Shown here: one piece after another, positions 9,165 through 17,801 of the stretch
How the letters are laid out: every line of letters starts with the position of its first letter
Position numbering within the stretch: the stretch's first letter is position 1
Assembly: GCA_035295745.1 (NCBI GenBank)
Contig: DATGIL010000034.1
Location: 124,001 to 188,000, forward strand
Direction: 5' to 3'
Source: JAIQFL01 sp035295745
Lineage (GTDB): Bacteria; Acidobacteriota; Terriglobia; Bryobacterales; Bryobacteraceae
Length of the DNA: 64,000 nucleotides
The notes under the pieces: model-generated
Told to the model about the DNA's origin: nothing
The model's input: the letters and a program-made list of their open reading frames with translations, nothing else
Database searches by the model: none
Position numbers and translations under genes: made by a program

Positions 9165-10784
9165 ATGACGTGCCTTCACTTACTGCTGGCCATCGCGACG
9201 GCGCTCGGGGCCTCTCCCGTGATGGCGCAAGAACCGGCGGGCGCGGAGTCTTTCGCCCCGCTGATCAAAGTGACAACGAATCTGCTGCAGGTCAGCGTCG
9301 TGGTGCGCGATTCGAAAGGCCGTCCGGTGTCCAACCTCAGTCGGAACGATTTCACGTTGTACGATGAAGGCCGCCGGCAGAAGATCGTCGATTGCACCAA
9401 AGAGACCAACGAGGTTTGGCCCGATCAGGCGGCGGGTTCTGTCGAAGGCCTGGTTTCGAATCGCTTCGCAACATTCGTGGTGAATGGCGAAACGCGGGCC
9501 CGGCCCCTGCCTAATTCGGTCACGGCCATTCTATTGGACGGTTTGAATACGCGATTCTCCGACCAGGCACGAGTCAAGGAGTCGCTGATCCAGTTGTTAA
9601 AACAGCTCCATTCCGGGGATAGCGTGGCGATCTATGCCCTGACCGACCGTTTGCACGTGGTACACGACTTCACCTCGGATGTCCCGGCGTTGTTGGCCGC
9701 GCTGGATCGATTGCGTCCGCAGGAGTCGCGGACCGCAGCGTCCTCGGTTTATGAGGACTCGAATACGGGAATCGATTACCTGGACGGAATGATCAATCGT
9801 GCGAATGCAAAACTCGCGGGCTTCAGCCATGATGACCGCGCCGGCGCGACCGCCATCGCACTGCAGGCAATTGCCAATCATCTGGCCGGGATCAAAGGTC
9901 GTAAAAACCTGATCTGGGTTTCGAGCAATTTCCCGCTACCGATGACCGCGACGGAGCAACAGACCACCTGGCGCGGGTTCAACGATGCCGGGATCGCCAT
10001 CTATCCGGTGGACGCTCGCGGGTTAATCGGCATGACCGAATGGATGCCCAGTCTCGGCGCCTCGAGCACGGCAAAGATCGTTACAGGGAAGAATCCGGAG
10101 GACCGCCGCGCCCAGAGGCAGATCGAAGAATCGCACACCGTGGCGGACGTGTTAGCGGAACGGACCGGCGGCCGCGCCTGCAGAAATAACGACGTGTCCG
10201 GCTGCATTCGCCGCGCTCTGGACGATAGCGAGGTCACGTACGTTTTGTCGTTCACTCCTTCTCACAATCAGTGGGACGGGCGGTTCCGCGAGATCAAAGT
10301 GAAACTGAACCGGGCCGGATTAGAAGCGCGCTATCGCAAGGGTTACTACGCTCTGCCCGATCTACCCAGCGATCAGACGACGCGGCAATCGCTATTGCAA
10401 AGTGCAGCCATGAGCCCGCTGGTCTCGACAGGCCTGACGATTGTCGCAAAGCTACTGGAGAAGCCGACGGACTTATCTCGGCAGGCCGCCCTGTCGATCG
10501 TATTGGACTGGCACGAGGTCGCTTTCGAGAGCAAGGCGGAAGGAACGCGGGAGGCCACGCTCGATGTACGAGCTGTGGTGTTCGGCGCGGAAATGGCAGC
10601 GCTCAAGACTACGGGACAAACGGCACACTTGGAACTAAAGCCGTCTCAGTATGATCGCTTTCTGAAAGAAGGAGAGCTCCTTACGATCAAGGTGGAAGTT
10701 CCAGCGGGCTCGGAACGCGTGCGCGTCGTGGTGCGCGACGCGGCATCCGGTAGACTGGGCGCCGTGGATGTTCCGATCCGGTAA
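9165..10784 (+). CDS. Secreted VWFA-related acidobacterial-type protein
   Basis: This 539-residue protein starts at the ATG at 9165, 5 nt after GAGGTGG. It has a signal peptide (MTCLHLLLAIATALGASPVMAQ). The segment TTNLLQVSVVVRDSKGRPV and NLSRNDFTLYDEGRRQKI is the conserved start of the VWFA-related acidobacterial domain. A von Willebrand A-like fold follows (AILLDGLNTRFSDQ, with a D-G-L-N variant of the metal site). The domain ends around LEARYRKGYYALPD. The C-terminal third is unassigned. Function is unknown; the family is large in Acidobacteria and thought to mediate protein contacts. It is divergent from the ADOP gene, sharing a 137-bp intergenic region. Confidence 0.85.
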   Translation: MTCLHLLLAIATALGASPVMAQEPAGAESFAPLIKVTTNLLQVSVVVRDSKGRPVSNLSRNDFTLYDEGRRQKIVDCTKETNEVWPDQAAGSVEGLVSNRFATFVVNGETRARPLPNSVTAILLDGLNTRFSDQARVKESLIQLLKQLHSGDSVAIYALTDRLHVVHDFTSDVPALLAALDRLRPQESRTAASSVYEDSNTGIDYLDGMINRANAKLAGFSHDDRAGATAIALQAIANHLAGIKGRKNLIWVSSNFPLPMTATEQQTTWRGFNDAGIAIYPVDARGLIGMTEWMPSLGASSTAKIVTGKNPEDRRAQRQIEESHTVADVLAERTGGRACRNNDVSGCIRRALDDSEVTYVLSFTPSHNQWDGRFREIKVKLNRAGLEARYRKGYYALPDLPSDQTTRQSLLQSAAMSPLVSTGLTIVAKLLEKPTDLSRQAALSIVLDWHEVAFESKAEGTREATLDVRAVVFGAEMAALKTTGQTAHLELKPSQYDRFLKEGELLTIKVEVPAGSERVRVVVRDAASGRLGAVDVPIR

Positions 10785-10869
10785 GCGCATTCGCCGCGCG
10801 GAGAAAGATGTGAGAAACCGCAGATAGGCCGCGAAGATGCAGGAGTAATGATCATAAGGAGCATTACCA

Positions 10870-11301
10870 ATGCAGAGAGGAAATATCATCAAGACAGATC
10901 CGGAGAAGAGACTGCGCCGCGTCCTGGCTGCCAGCACGTTGGCAGGCGACACGGTGCGCAATGCCGCCGGCGAAGATCTCGGAAAGGTCAACGAGATCAT
11001 GATCGATATTCCGTCAGGCCAGGTCGCCTATGCCGTGCTCTCGTTTGGCGGAGTCCTGGGAATCGGAAACAAGTTGTTCGCGGTGCCGTGGAGCTCTTTG
11101 ACGGTGGACCAGGACGAGCAGTGCTTTATCCTGGATGTGGACAAGCGTACGCTCGAGACGGCGCCGGGGTTCGACAAGAACAACTGGCCCGACATGGCGG
11201 ACGAGACGTGGGGTGCTCAAGTCTACAAACACTACGGGCGTTCTCCTTACTGGAACCAATCAGAGGAGCGGAAGACACTGCGAGGTGGCGGTGGCCTATA
11301 A
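10870..11301 (+). CDS. PRC-barrel domain protein
   Basis: The 143-residue protein has an AAGGAG site 8 nt ahead of the ATG at 10870. Residues 20-100 form a PRC barrel: GDTVRNAAGEDLGKVNEIMI, then VAYAVLSFGGVLGIGNKLFAVPW and FILDVDKRTLETAPGFD. Stand-alone PRC-barrel proteins of this type are often stress-induced and small; the biochemical role is unknown. Its stop is 2 bp from the next start, so the two genes are probably translationally coupled. Confidence 0.85.
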   Translation: MQRGNIIKTDPEKRLRRVLAASTLAGDTVRNAAGEDLGKVNEIMIDIPSGQVAYAVLSFGGVLGIGNKLFAVPWSSLTVDQDEQCFILDVDKRTLETAPGFDKNNWPDMADETWGAQVYKHYGRSPYWNQSEERKTLRGGGGL

Positions 11302-11303
11302 CC

Positions 11304-11756
11304 ATGCCTGAGAAAAAGACGAAAGAAAAGGCGCGCAAGGCCAAGTCACCGTCTACAAAAGCCAGCGCGTACGTGCACGAAGAAATCGAGCACGTGCGCG
11401 AAGGAAAGCACGGCGCCCGGTCGGCGAAGCAGGCGATCGCAATCGGGTTGTCGAAGGCGAGACGGGCGGGCGTGAAGATTCCCCCTCCGCCAGGAAAGAA
11501 GGGCACGAAGACTGCGGCCAAGAGCGGGAAGCCGAATGCAAAGCGCTCGCGAGCCACTACCAATGCTCTGAAGCGCGAGGGTTCGGCAGCAGCGTCGCAC
11601 ACTGCGCTGTCGAGGCAGTCGCGCGGAAGTGCGAAGCGGCGAGGCAGTGCGGCTCGCAAGCAGTCGGCACAAAAGGCAGTCCGTACCAAGGGCGCCTCGG
11701 GCCGCAAACAGGCTGCGGCGAAGGCCGCACGTACTCGAGCGCGCAAAGCAGCGTAG
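11304..11756 (+). CDS. DUF6496-like basic protein with histone H1-like Lys/Ala/Arg tail
   Basis: The 150-residue protein begins MPEKKTKEKARKAKSPSTKA. The core (residues 22-60) reads VHEEIEHVREGKHGARSAKQ and then AIAIGLSKARRAGVKIPPPP, matching the DUF6496 pattern as I remember it. Residues 65-150 are a low-complexity tail rich in K, R, A and S, like histone H1-type bacterial proteins. DNA binding is a likely inference. The start is 2 bp after the PRC-barrel stop and lacks its own good ribosome site. The same frame is open upstream to 10848, but there it only shadows the PRC gene. Confidence 0.75.
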   Translation: MPEKKTKEKARKAKSPSTKASAYVHEEIEHVREGKHGARSAKQAIAIGLSKARRAGVKIPPPPGKKGTKTAAKSGKPNAKRSRATTNALKREGSAAASHTALSRQSRGSAKRRGSAARKQSAQKAVRTKGASGRKQAAAKAARTRARKAA

Positions 11757-11762
11757 GGAATG

Positions 11763-11804
11763 CGCATGCCTCGTCTTGCCCTGCAGCGGCAGCTGAGGCA
11801 TGCG
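11763..11804 (+). terminator. Strong hairpin after the PRC/DUF6496 pair, possible terminator
   Basis: CGCATGCCTC (11763-11772) pairs perfectly with GAGGCATGCG (11795-11804), and an inner TGCC/GGCA pair extends the stem. It starts 6 bp after the DUF6496 stop. The downstream bases (TCTCTTCAGTTTCTCC) are pyrimidine-rich but lack a clean U run, so termination is plausible, not certain. Confidence 0.45.
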
Positions 11805-12274
11805 TCTCTTCAGTTTCTCCAAAGGCCGCTCCGTTGATCGCCGGTCGAAATAAAAGCGCCTTTTGGCTGATACAAGCTTTGAGGATCCGGAGTTGGTGTA
11901 CTTCGAGAGGCCCTTGGGGCTTACCTGCCAGCGCGCGTAACAATTGTCCCTCCATGAAGGCCGTGCGGCAGGCCTGCCGCCCTCGTCTGGCGCGGTCCGC
12001 CTCGCCGATTTAGGCGCGTGCTGGGTATACCGCCTGGCCGCCCGGTTTTTACATTCGTGTTCTCCCACCTGTAGGCTCGGCCTCAAATCAGGCGACATCT
12101 GGCACGGCTCCCTGTGCCGCGCTGCCGTCCTTGCGAACAATAATTCCCCGCGCACGATATCGAATCGGCGGCACACGGTCGGGAATGGCTGTGCGTCGGC
12201 ACGCGTCGAGAATCGTTACGCGGCGTTTTGGCTTGCGGGTTCGAGCGGTGAGCTAAAATAGGGTCACGCAAACA
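11805..12274. other. Gene-free stretch upstream of hslV with a weak candidate promoter
   Basis: No convincing gene is present in 470 bp. Just before hslV there is TTGCGG (12233-12238) and TAAAAT (12254-12259), spaced 15 bp, which could act as a -35/-10 pair. It would give a short leader without a clear ribosome site before the ATG at 12275. Confidence 0.35.
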
Positions 12275-12814
12275 ATGAAACAGAAGATAAGGTCCACGAC
12301 GGTGATCTGCGTCCGCCGCGATAACAAGGTTGTGATGGCCGGCGACGGACAGGTTACCCTCGGCCAGGAAGTCCTCAAGGGAACCGCCCGCAAGTTGCGG
12401 CGCTTGTACAATGACAAGATCCTGGCAGGATTCGCTGGCTCCACAGCGGACGCGTTCGCGCTGTTTGCCCGCTTCGAATCAAAACTGGAGCAGTTCAACG
12501 GAAATCTTTCTCGCTCGGTGGTGGAACTCGCCAAAGACTGGCGCACCGATCGAGCACTACGCCACCTGGAAGCACTTCTGCTGGTCGCCGACGCCAAGAA
12601 CACCTATCTGGTGAGCGGCAACGGCGACGTGATCGAGCCGGACGAAGGAATTGCGGCTATTGGCTCGGGTGGCCCATTTGCCAATGCAGCGGCCACGGCG
12701 CTGCTGCGCAATACTAAGCTATCCGCCAAGCGCATCGCGGAAGAAGCCATGGCTATCGCCGGCAGAATCTGTATCTACACCAACGACAACGTCACGTACG
12801 AGGAGCTCGAGTAG
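12275..12814 (+). CDS. hslV: ATP-dependent protease peptidase subunit HslV (ClpQ)
   Basis: The 179-residue protein begins MKQKIRSTTVICVRRDNKVV, followed by MAGDGQVTLG. By family alignment the catalytic N-terminal Thr of the mature subunit is T8, so residues 1-7 are a short propeptide removed on maturation. Other fixed features are GFAGSTADAFALF, LLVAD, the glycine-rich IAAIGSGGPFANAAA and the end ICIYTNDNVTYEEL. HslV forms the double hexamer that degrades unfolded and regulatory proteins together with HslU. hslU starts 2 bp after the stop, the usual operon. Confidence 0.97.
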   Translation: MKQKIRSTTVICVRRDNKVVMAGDGQVTLGQEVLKGTARKLRRLYNDKILAGFAGSTADAFALFARFESKLEQFNGNLSRSVVELAKDWRTDRALRHLEALLLVADAKNTYLVSGNGDVIEPDEGIAAIGSGGPFANAAATALLRNTKLSAKRIAEEAMAIAGRICIYTNDNVTYEELE

Positions 12815-12816
12815 CC

Positions 12817-14175
12817 ATGGTCATTTATCTGCCCGGCCAGTCCGCGGATGAGGAGCCGATCCTCGACGAGTTGACGCCCCGCGAAATTGTGCGTGAACTC
12901 GATAAACATGTAGTAGGACAGGCCGAGGCGAAACGCGCAGTGGCAATCGCGCTCCGTAACCGCATCCGTCGCCAGAAACTGGCCCCGGAGATGGCGGAAG
13001 AGGTGATGCCCAAGAACATTCTGATGATCGGGCCGACCGGCGTGGGAAAGACGGAACTGGCGCGCCGGCTGGCACGTCTGTCGAACTCTCCCTTCATGAA
13101 GGTGGAAGCGAGCAAGTTTACCGAAGTCGGATATGTGGGGCGCGATGTCGAGTCGATGATCCGCGACCTGGTGGATATCGCGATCGATATGGTACGCGAA
13201 GAGCGCCTGGACGAAGTTGCGGACCGTGCCGAGCTGAATGCGGAGGAGCGCCTGCTCGATTTGTTGATGCCGCCGTCGCCCGAAGCGAGCGAGAGCCTGG
13301 AGCGCACCCGCGAAAAGCTGCGCGAGCGTCTGCGCGAAGGCAAACTCGACGAGCGCCTGGTGGAGCTCGACGTTAAGGATCGTGCGCCGACCCTCGAGGT
13401 CACCACCAACACCGGGATCGAGGAGATGGGCATCAATCTGAAGGACATGCTGCCGAACCTCTTTGGCCAGAAGACGCGAAGGCGCAAGATGCGCGTGGCC
13501 GAAGCGCTCGATTACCTGGTGCAGGAAGAGGAGCAGAAGCTGATCGACATGGATCAGGTCACCCGCGTCGCACTGGAGCGCGTGGAATCGAGCGGCATTA
13601 TTTTCCTGGACGAGATCGACAAGATCGCGGGCCGCGAATCCGGACACGGTCCCGACGTGAGTCGCGAGGGTGTGCAGCGTGATATTCTGCCGATTGTGGA
13701 AGGTACTACCGTGAATACGCGTTACGGCTTCGTGCGCACGGACCACATTCTGTTCATCGCGGCGGGGGCCTTTCACGTCTCGAAGCCGAGCGATCTGATC
13801 CCGGAGCTGCAGGGACGTTTTCCGATTCGCGTAGAGCTGAAGTCGCTCTCGGTGGAGGACTTCATTCGGATCCTGAAGGAGCCGAAGAACGCGCTTGCCA
13901 AGCAGTACACCGCTCTCCTGGAGACCGAAGGCATCAAGCTGACGTTGACCGAGGACGCTCTTGAAGAGGTGGCAAAGTTCGCGGCGCAAGTGAACGAGAG
14001 CGCCGAAAACATTGGCGCGCGCCGCCTGCACACCATCATGGAGAAATTGTTGGAGGAGGTGTCGTTCGAAGGTCCGGACTTGAAGAAGAAATCAGTTAAG
14101 GTGGACGCGAACTACGTTCGCCGGCAACTCGCCGAAATTGTGAAGGACCAGGACCTGAGTCGTTATATCCTGTAA
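12817..14175 (+). CDS. hslU: HslU (ClpY) AAA+ unfoldase of the HslVU protease
   Basis: The 452-residue protein has LTPREIVRELDKHVVGQAEA at the start, Walker A GPTGVGKT near residue 70, and the pore loop GYVGRD. The intermediate domain spans about residues 115-240. Walker B is IIFLDEID, sensor/Arg-finger motifs follow in PELQGRFPIRVEL, and the C-terminal LSRYIL docks into HslV. It unfolds substrates with ATP and feeds them to HslV. The length matches the family and no key residue is missing. Confidence 0.97.
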   Translation: MVIYLPGQSADEEPILDELTPREIVRELDKHVVGQAEAKRAVAIALRNRIRRQKLAPEMAEEVMPKNILMIGPTGVGKTELARRLARLSNSPFMKVEASKFTEVGYVGRDVESMIRDLVDIAIDMVREERLDEVADRAELNAEERLLDLLMPPSPEASESLERTREKLRERLREGKLDERLVELDVKDRAPTLEVTTNTGIEEMGINLKDMLPNLFGQKTRRRKMRVAEALDYLVQEEEQKLIDMDQVTRVALERVESSGIIFLDEIDKIAGRESGHGPDVSREGVQRDILPIVEGTTVNTRYGFVRTDHILFIAAGAFHVSKPSDLIPELQGRFPIRVELKSLSVEDFIRILKEPKNALAKQYTALLETEGIKLTLTEDALEEVAKFAAQVNESAENIGARRLHTIMEKLLEEVSFEGPDLKKKSVKVDANYVRRQLAEIVKDQDLSRYIL

Positions 14176-14288
14176 CCAAAGGTCCATAACCGAAGACTAT
14201 GCAACGATATTTACCAGTGCCCGTCTTGCCGGATGGAAGGTTCGGGGATACGCTTGCATAGTACAGTTTGAATCGATGGGAAAAGATC

Positions 14289-14459
14289 ATGAAGGATTGC
14301 ACTGTTTGCCTCATAGCACACGACGACGAGATTCACGCAGCAACTCTCAGCGTGCGGAGCTGGTTTCACGAGCAGGTAACGCAGGGATTTTACGACGACG
14401 AGCCGGAGAGTGAAGTCGAGGCCCCGGCGCCGGATGGAGTTACCGTAGCAGTCGCGTAG
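14289..14459 (+). CDS. Small protein, function unknown
   Basis: A 56-residue frame starts at the ATG at 14289 (MKDCTVCLIAHDDEIHAATL) and ends in an acidic, Pro/Val-rich tail (PAPDGVTVAVA). A TTG at 14268 is an alternative start. The CxxC near the N-terminus and HDDEIH suggest possible metal binding. I have a vague memory of similar short acidobacterial proteins but cannot name a family. The ribosome site is poor (GGGAAAAG). It could be spurious. Confidence 0.4.
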   Translation: MKDCTVCLIAHDDEIHAATLSVRSWFHEQVTQGFYDDEPESEVEAPAPDGVTVAVA

Positions 14460-14742
14460 AGGCGCGCTGCTCCTTCGCCGGCGAACCATCGGGCAGCGGT
14501 GCAACTACCGCTCGCTGTTATCCGTAAGGACGTAGCCGTGATTTCCGCGAGACGGGGCGCTGGAAGCAGGCAGTACGGGCGGCGTTCAGGTCGATCTTCC
14601 GGCTTCCTTCCGCCAAATTGCCGATGTCCCATCCCGCAGTCCAAGCCGAGTCGCTGGCTGTTTTCAGTGCTACACGTCAATCCTGCGGTTTCGCCTACCA
14701 TCAACTGGGGCTCGCCCTATTGAGTGCGGCGCTCTAAACGCC

Positions 14743-15393
14743 TCAGACTACCTTCGTCATCGATTGGCGCAAGCTGTTATCGAGGTTCAGAATGGCATCG
14801 GTCACCTTGCGGCTGATCGTCTCCAGATTACAAAGCATCTCGATGCGTTCCCTGCGATTCGCCAATTCCGCGGAACTGAGCACGTAATTTAGAAGACCGC
14901 ATCGCTCGGCGATACTGACGAGCATGATGTCGCGGGTATCCGGAATGTCGTCGGTCAGGATGGCGTGCGCGAGGCGAAGCTTGACGTGCTGCTGATGCCG
15001 ATTGTTGACCATCGGGAAACGTTCCACGTCGATGATCCACAGCAGCTTCGATACTTCGTGCCGTAGGATGCCCTGTCCGATCAGGGATGACAGCGCTTCA
15101 CCCTCCAGATCGGCGCGCTGCAGAAACAATTCTTCGATCCACGCCCGCACCGTGGTGAGATTGGGCCGCTGCGCCATCTGGCTAAGGACGTGGTCGAGCG
15201 TAGCATTGCCGGTAGGCGCGGTGTCGATGATGTGAATCGATTCGGTGTCGGTATCGATCTTCCGCAACAGCGCGAGGTCGAAGAAGACCGCTCCGACCAG
15301 TGCATAGGCGGTTCCGAACTCGCGCGTCGACCGTAGCTGGCCGGTCTTTTCATCCACTGCGAGCAGTACGACTTCTTCCAGCATCGTCAGCAT
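14743..15393 (-). CDS. GPP34 (GOLPH3/Vps74-like) domain protein
   Basis: The 216-residue protein begins MLTMLEEVVLLAVDEKTGQL, the hallmark start of GPP34 proteins. ALVGAVFFDLALLRKID and helical repeats follow, with GILRHEVSKLLWIID near the middle. In eukaryotes GOLPH3/Vps74 binds phosphoinositides and Golgi enzymes. Bacterial versions are known mainly from actinobacteria and myxobacteria and have no settled role. Here the gene overlaps the STAS gene by 7 bp, so it is translated as the third member of a partner-switching operon. That context suggests a signalling output or a membrane-lipid sensor (inference). Confidence 0.8.
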   Translation of the reverse strand: MLTMLEEVVLLAVDEKTGQLRSTREFGTAYALVGAVFFDLALLRKIDTDTESIHIIDTAPTGNATLDHVLSQMAQRPNLTTVRAWIEELFLQRADLEGEALSSLIGQGILRHEVSKLLWIIDVERFPMVNNRHQQHVKLRLAHAILTDDIPDTRDIMLVSIAERCGLLNYVLSSAELANRRERIEMLCNLETISRKVTDAILNLDNSLRQSMTKVV

Positions 15394-15704
15394 GGCAGTT
15401 CTCCATGAATCCTGAGGATATGGTGCATTCCACTCATGTCGAAAACCTTTTTGACCGGGGCGCTCAGCGAGCAGACGGCGAACTCAGCGTTGCGCGCCTG
15501 CGCTGCCCGCGCCGCTTGAATCACGGCGCGCAGTCCGGCACTCGAGATGTAGTCGAGCTTCGCCAGATCGGCCGCGACCTTAGGGTGCGCTTCGAGAGCG
15601 GCGCGTAGCGCGCCTTCCAGTTCGTCGGCCGCCTCGGCATCGGCGCGTCCCTGAACCCCCACAACCCACCATCCGGACTTCGTTTCCTGTGTCAGTTGGA
15701 TCAT
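15387..15704 (-). CDS. STAS-domain anti-sigma factor antagonist (SpoIIAA/RsbV-like)
   Basis: The 105-residue protein starts MIQLTQETKSGWWVVGVQGR at 15704. It has the STAS pattern ADAEAADELEGALRAALE, then the phosphoacceptor region DLAKLDYISSAGLRAVIQAA (the Ser of ISSAG aligns with the phosphorylated Ser). In partner switching the unphosphorylated STAS protein binds the anti-sigma kinase. That kinase is encoded 22 bp upstream. The product likely acts in the cytoplasm. Confidence 0.9.
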   Translation of the reverse strand: MIQLTQETKSGWWVVGVQGRADAEAADELEGALRAALEAHPKVAADLAKLDYISSAGLRAVIQAARAAQARNAEFAVCSLSAPVKKVFDMSGMHHILRIHGELPC

Positions 15705-15726
15705 CTGATTCCTAACTATGGGACGG

Positions 15727-16176
15727 TCAACCGGGCCGCCGCATGGTGATGCGATTCCATTCGCCTTCGCGATGATACTCCAAATCCTGCATGATCTGCC
15801 GCACCAGGTGAATTCCCAGGCCACCCACCTGGCGCTCTTCGATCGGCCGATCGATAGCAGGAAGCGGAGCGGTCAGCGGGTCGAAGGCAGCGCCGTGATC
15901 GAAATACTCCACGTGAACGCCGTCGGTATGCTTCGCGAGGCGGACACGTACGGCATTTTTCATTCCCGCGCAGCCCCCATGCCGGACCGAATTGGTGAAC
16001 AACTCTTCCAGGACCAGGTTCAATTCGAATTCCACCTCGTCGCCGAGAGCGTTCTCCCGGCAGAATCGAGTAATTTCGGCCACCAGACACTGCAGCTCTC
16101 CCAGGTCGCCGTGGAGGACAAGTTCCGCTTCGGTCAGAATTGCCTGATTGTGCCACATTGGCGGATGTGCTTTCAA
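15727..16176 (-). CDS. Anti-sigma regulatory factor, RsbW-type HATPase
   Basis: The 149-residue protein shows the GHKL ATPase boxes: N box ELNLVLEELFTNSVRHG, G1 box YFDHGAAFDP, and G2 box ERQVGGLGIHLVRQIMQDL. Such proteins phosphorylate STAS antagonists and hold a sigma factor inactive. No sigma factor lies beside it. The start could also be M7 (MWHNQ). It is the first gene of the anti-sigma/STAS/GPP34 operon and divergent from the cupin. Confidence 0.88.
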   Translation of the reverse strand: MKAHPPMWHNQAILTEAELVLHGDLGELQCLVAEITRFCRENALGDEVEFELNLVLEELFTNSVRHGGCAGMKNAVRVRLAKHTDGVHVEYFDHGAAFDPLTAPLPAIDRPIEERQVGGLGIHLVRQIMQDLEYHREGEWNRITMRRPG

Positions 16177-16331
16177 GCGCAGGTCGAAAAGCAGGTCACA
16201 TTATTCTCCACCAGCACGCCGTCTCGAAATTCTCGATCGGGGCTGTACGAGGTTCGCAGATATTCATCCACCGACAGCAGTGTGGCGGCACCCCCGCTCC
16301 TACCCTACCATCGGAGTGGTAGAACGGAACT

Positions 16332-16787
16332 ATGCCCGATTGGGAGCAACATGGCATTCGCATCGTGCGCGCCGGCGAGTTGGACTACAACACGCCACAG
16401 ACCACCGGTATGACTCGCGCCGCCGCTATCACGCATGCACGCGCCGGAGCGCAGAAGCTTTGGGCGGGCACTGTGGTGGTGCAGCCCGACGTCGCGACTG
16501 GCCCTCATCATCACGGCGAATTGGAGACGGTCCTCTACATCGTGCGGGGACGAGCGCGCTTTCGGTGGGGCGATCGTTTGGAGTTCGTGGCCGAGGCAGG
16601 TCCCGGCGACTTCATCTATGTCCCGCCGTTTGTGCCGCACCAGGAGATCAATGCGCTCGCGGATGCACCGGTCGAAGCTGTGGTGGTCCGCAGCGGTCAG
16701 GATCCCGTGGTAGTGAATCTGGAGATCGCGACGCCAGAGGAGTCACCGCGGCCGCCGCGCGAGGATCAGTTCCACCCCAAGTCGTAG
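16332..16787 (+). CDS. Cupin domain protein
   Basis: The 151-residue protein contains one cupin. Motif 1 is GPHHHGELETVLYIVRGRAR (His ligands and Glu) and motif 2 is GDFIYVPPFVPHQEIN (third His). These residues fit a bound divalent metal. The family includes isomerases, dioxygenases and sugar-binding proteins, and the substrate cannot be told. It converges on moaA with a 12-bp gap. Confidence 0.82.
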   Translation: MPDWEQHGIRIVRAGELDYNTPQTTGMTRAAAITHARAGAQKLWAGTVVVQPDVATGPHHHGELETVLYIVRGRARFRWGDRLEFVAEAGPGDFIYVPPFVPHQEINALADAPVEAVVVRSGQDPVVVNLEIATPEESPRPPREDQFHPKS

Positions 16788-16799
16788 GTTGCCGGGCGT

Positions 16800-17801
16800 C
16801 TACCCGCCGATCGAGTACATCGGTCGGGGAGGAGCGACGAACTTGGTGGAGCTGATCTCGTGGCCCAGCCACTTTCCGGCGATGTTGCGGCGAATCAGCG
16901 CGGCGATCTCGTCGTCGGAGGCGCCTGAGCGCATCAGTCCCTTTACGTCGTCCTCCTGAATGGCGAACAGGCAGTAGCGCAATTTGCCATCGGCAGTGAG
17001 GCGTACGCGGTTGCAGTTGAGGCAGAATGGCCGGCTGACCGAGGCGATGAAGCCCACCGTCCCACCGCCATCGGCATATTCGTACTCAGTAGCGGGAGCG
17101 CGCGGATCCGGGTCGGGCACCGGAGTGAGCGGCGAGATTTCACGCGACAGCGCCTCGATCATCTCATCGGCAAGCAACACCTTGCTCCGGTCCCAGAGAT
17201 TCTGCGCATCCAGCGGCATGAACTCGATGTAGCGCACCTCGAATCCATTCTCACGGGCGAAACGCGCCAGCGGCACGACGTCGGGCTCAACCAGATTCTT
17301 GACCGCGACCGCGTTGATCTTGATCTTCGAGAATCCAATCGCTTTTGCACGTGCCAGTCCGTCGAGGACTCGGCCCAGGTCGTCGCGCCTTGTGATTTGC
17401 AGGAAACGCGCGCGATCGAGCGTATCGAGATGGACGTTGAGGCGCCGCAGACCTGCGTCGTACAATGCCTGCGCCTGCTCGCGCAGCAGCACGCCGTTCG
17501 TGGTGAGGGCGAGGTCGTGAATTCCCGGGATCGCTGCCAGGCGCCGGATCAGAACCGGCAGATCGCGCCGCAACAGCGGCTCGCCGCCGGTGACTCGCAG
17601 CTTGTTGATTCCCAGCCGCGCCGCGATCACGCAAAAGCGCTCGATCTCTTCGAAGTCGAGGATTTCGCTGCGCTCGACAAAGTGCACGTCGGTCTCCGGC
17701 ATGCAGTAGAAGCAGCGAATGTTGCACCGGTCGGTGACGCTAATGCGCAGATTGTCGTGGGCGCGGCCGAAAGAATCGAGCAGGGGTGCGGATGGCGGCA
17801 T
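16800..17801 (-). CDS. moaA: GTP 3',8-cyclase MoaA (molybdenum cofactor biosynthesis)
   Basis: The 333-residue radical SAM enzyme has the N-terminal cluster CNIRCFYC (CxxxCxxC), LRVTGGEPLLRRDL and LTTNGVLL. The C-terminal second cluster is FCLNCNRVRLTADGKLRYC, and the end is the conserved Gly-Gly (MYSIGG). It converts GTP to 3',8-cyclo-GTP, the first step of Mo cofactor synthesis. Its start directly abuts the nadA stop, so the two iron-sulfur enzymes share a transcript. No other moa gene is in the window. Confidence 0.96.
   Translation of the reverse strand: MPPSAPLLDSFGRAHDNLRISVTDRCNIRCFYCMPETDVHFVERSEILDFEEIERFCVIAARLGINKLRVTGGEPLLRRDLPVLIRRLAAIPGIHDLALTTNGVLLREQAQALYDAGLRRLNVHLDTLDRARFLQITRRDDLGRVLDGLARAKAIGFSKIKINAVAVKNLVEPDVVPLARFARENGFEVRYIEFMPLDAQNLWDRSKVLLADEMIEALSREISPLTPVPDPDPRAPATEYEYADGGGTVGFIASVSRPFCLNCNRVRLTADGKLRYCLFAIQEDDVKGLMRSGASDDEIAALIRRNIAGKWLGHEISSTKFVAPPRPMYSIGG

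Noticed and set aside
10848..11303. Upstream extension of the DUF6496-like protein over the PRC-barrel gene
   Set aside because: It only shadows the PRC gene in another frame; ATG 11304 follows the PRC stop by 2 bp.
14460..14742. Possible gene between the small protein and the GPP34 gene
   Set aside because: Frames are short, without ribosome sites or recognisable sequence; I see nothing in this stretch.
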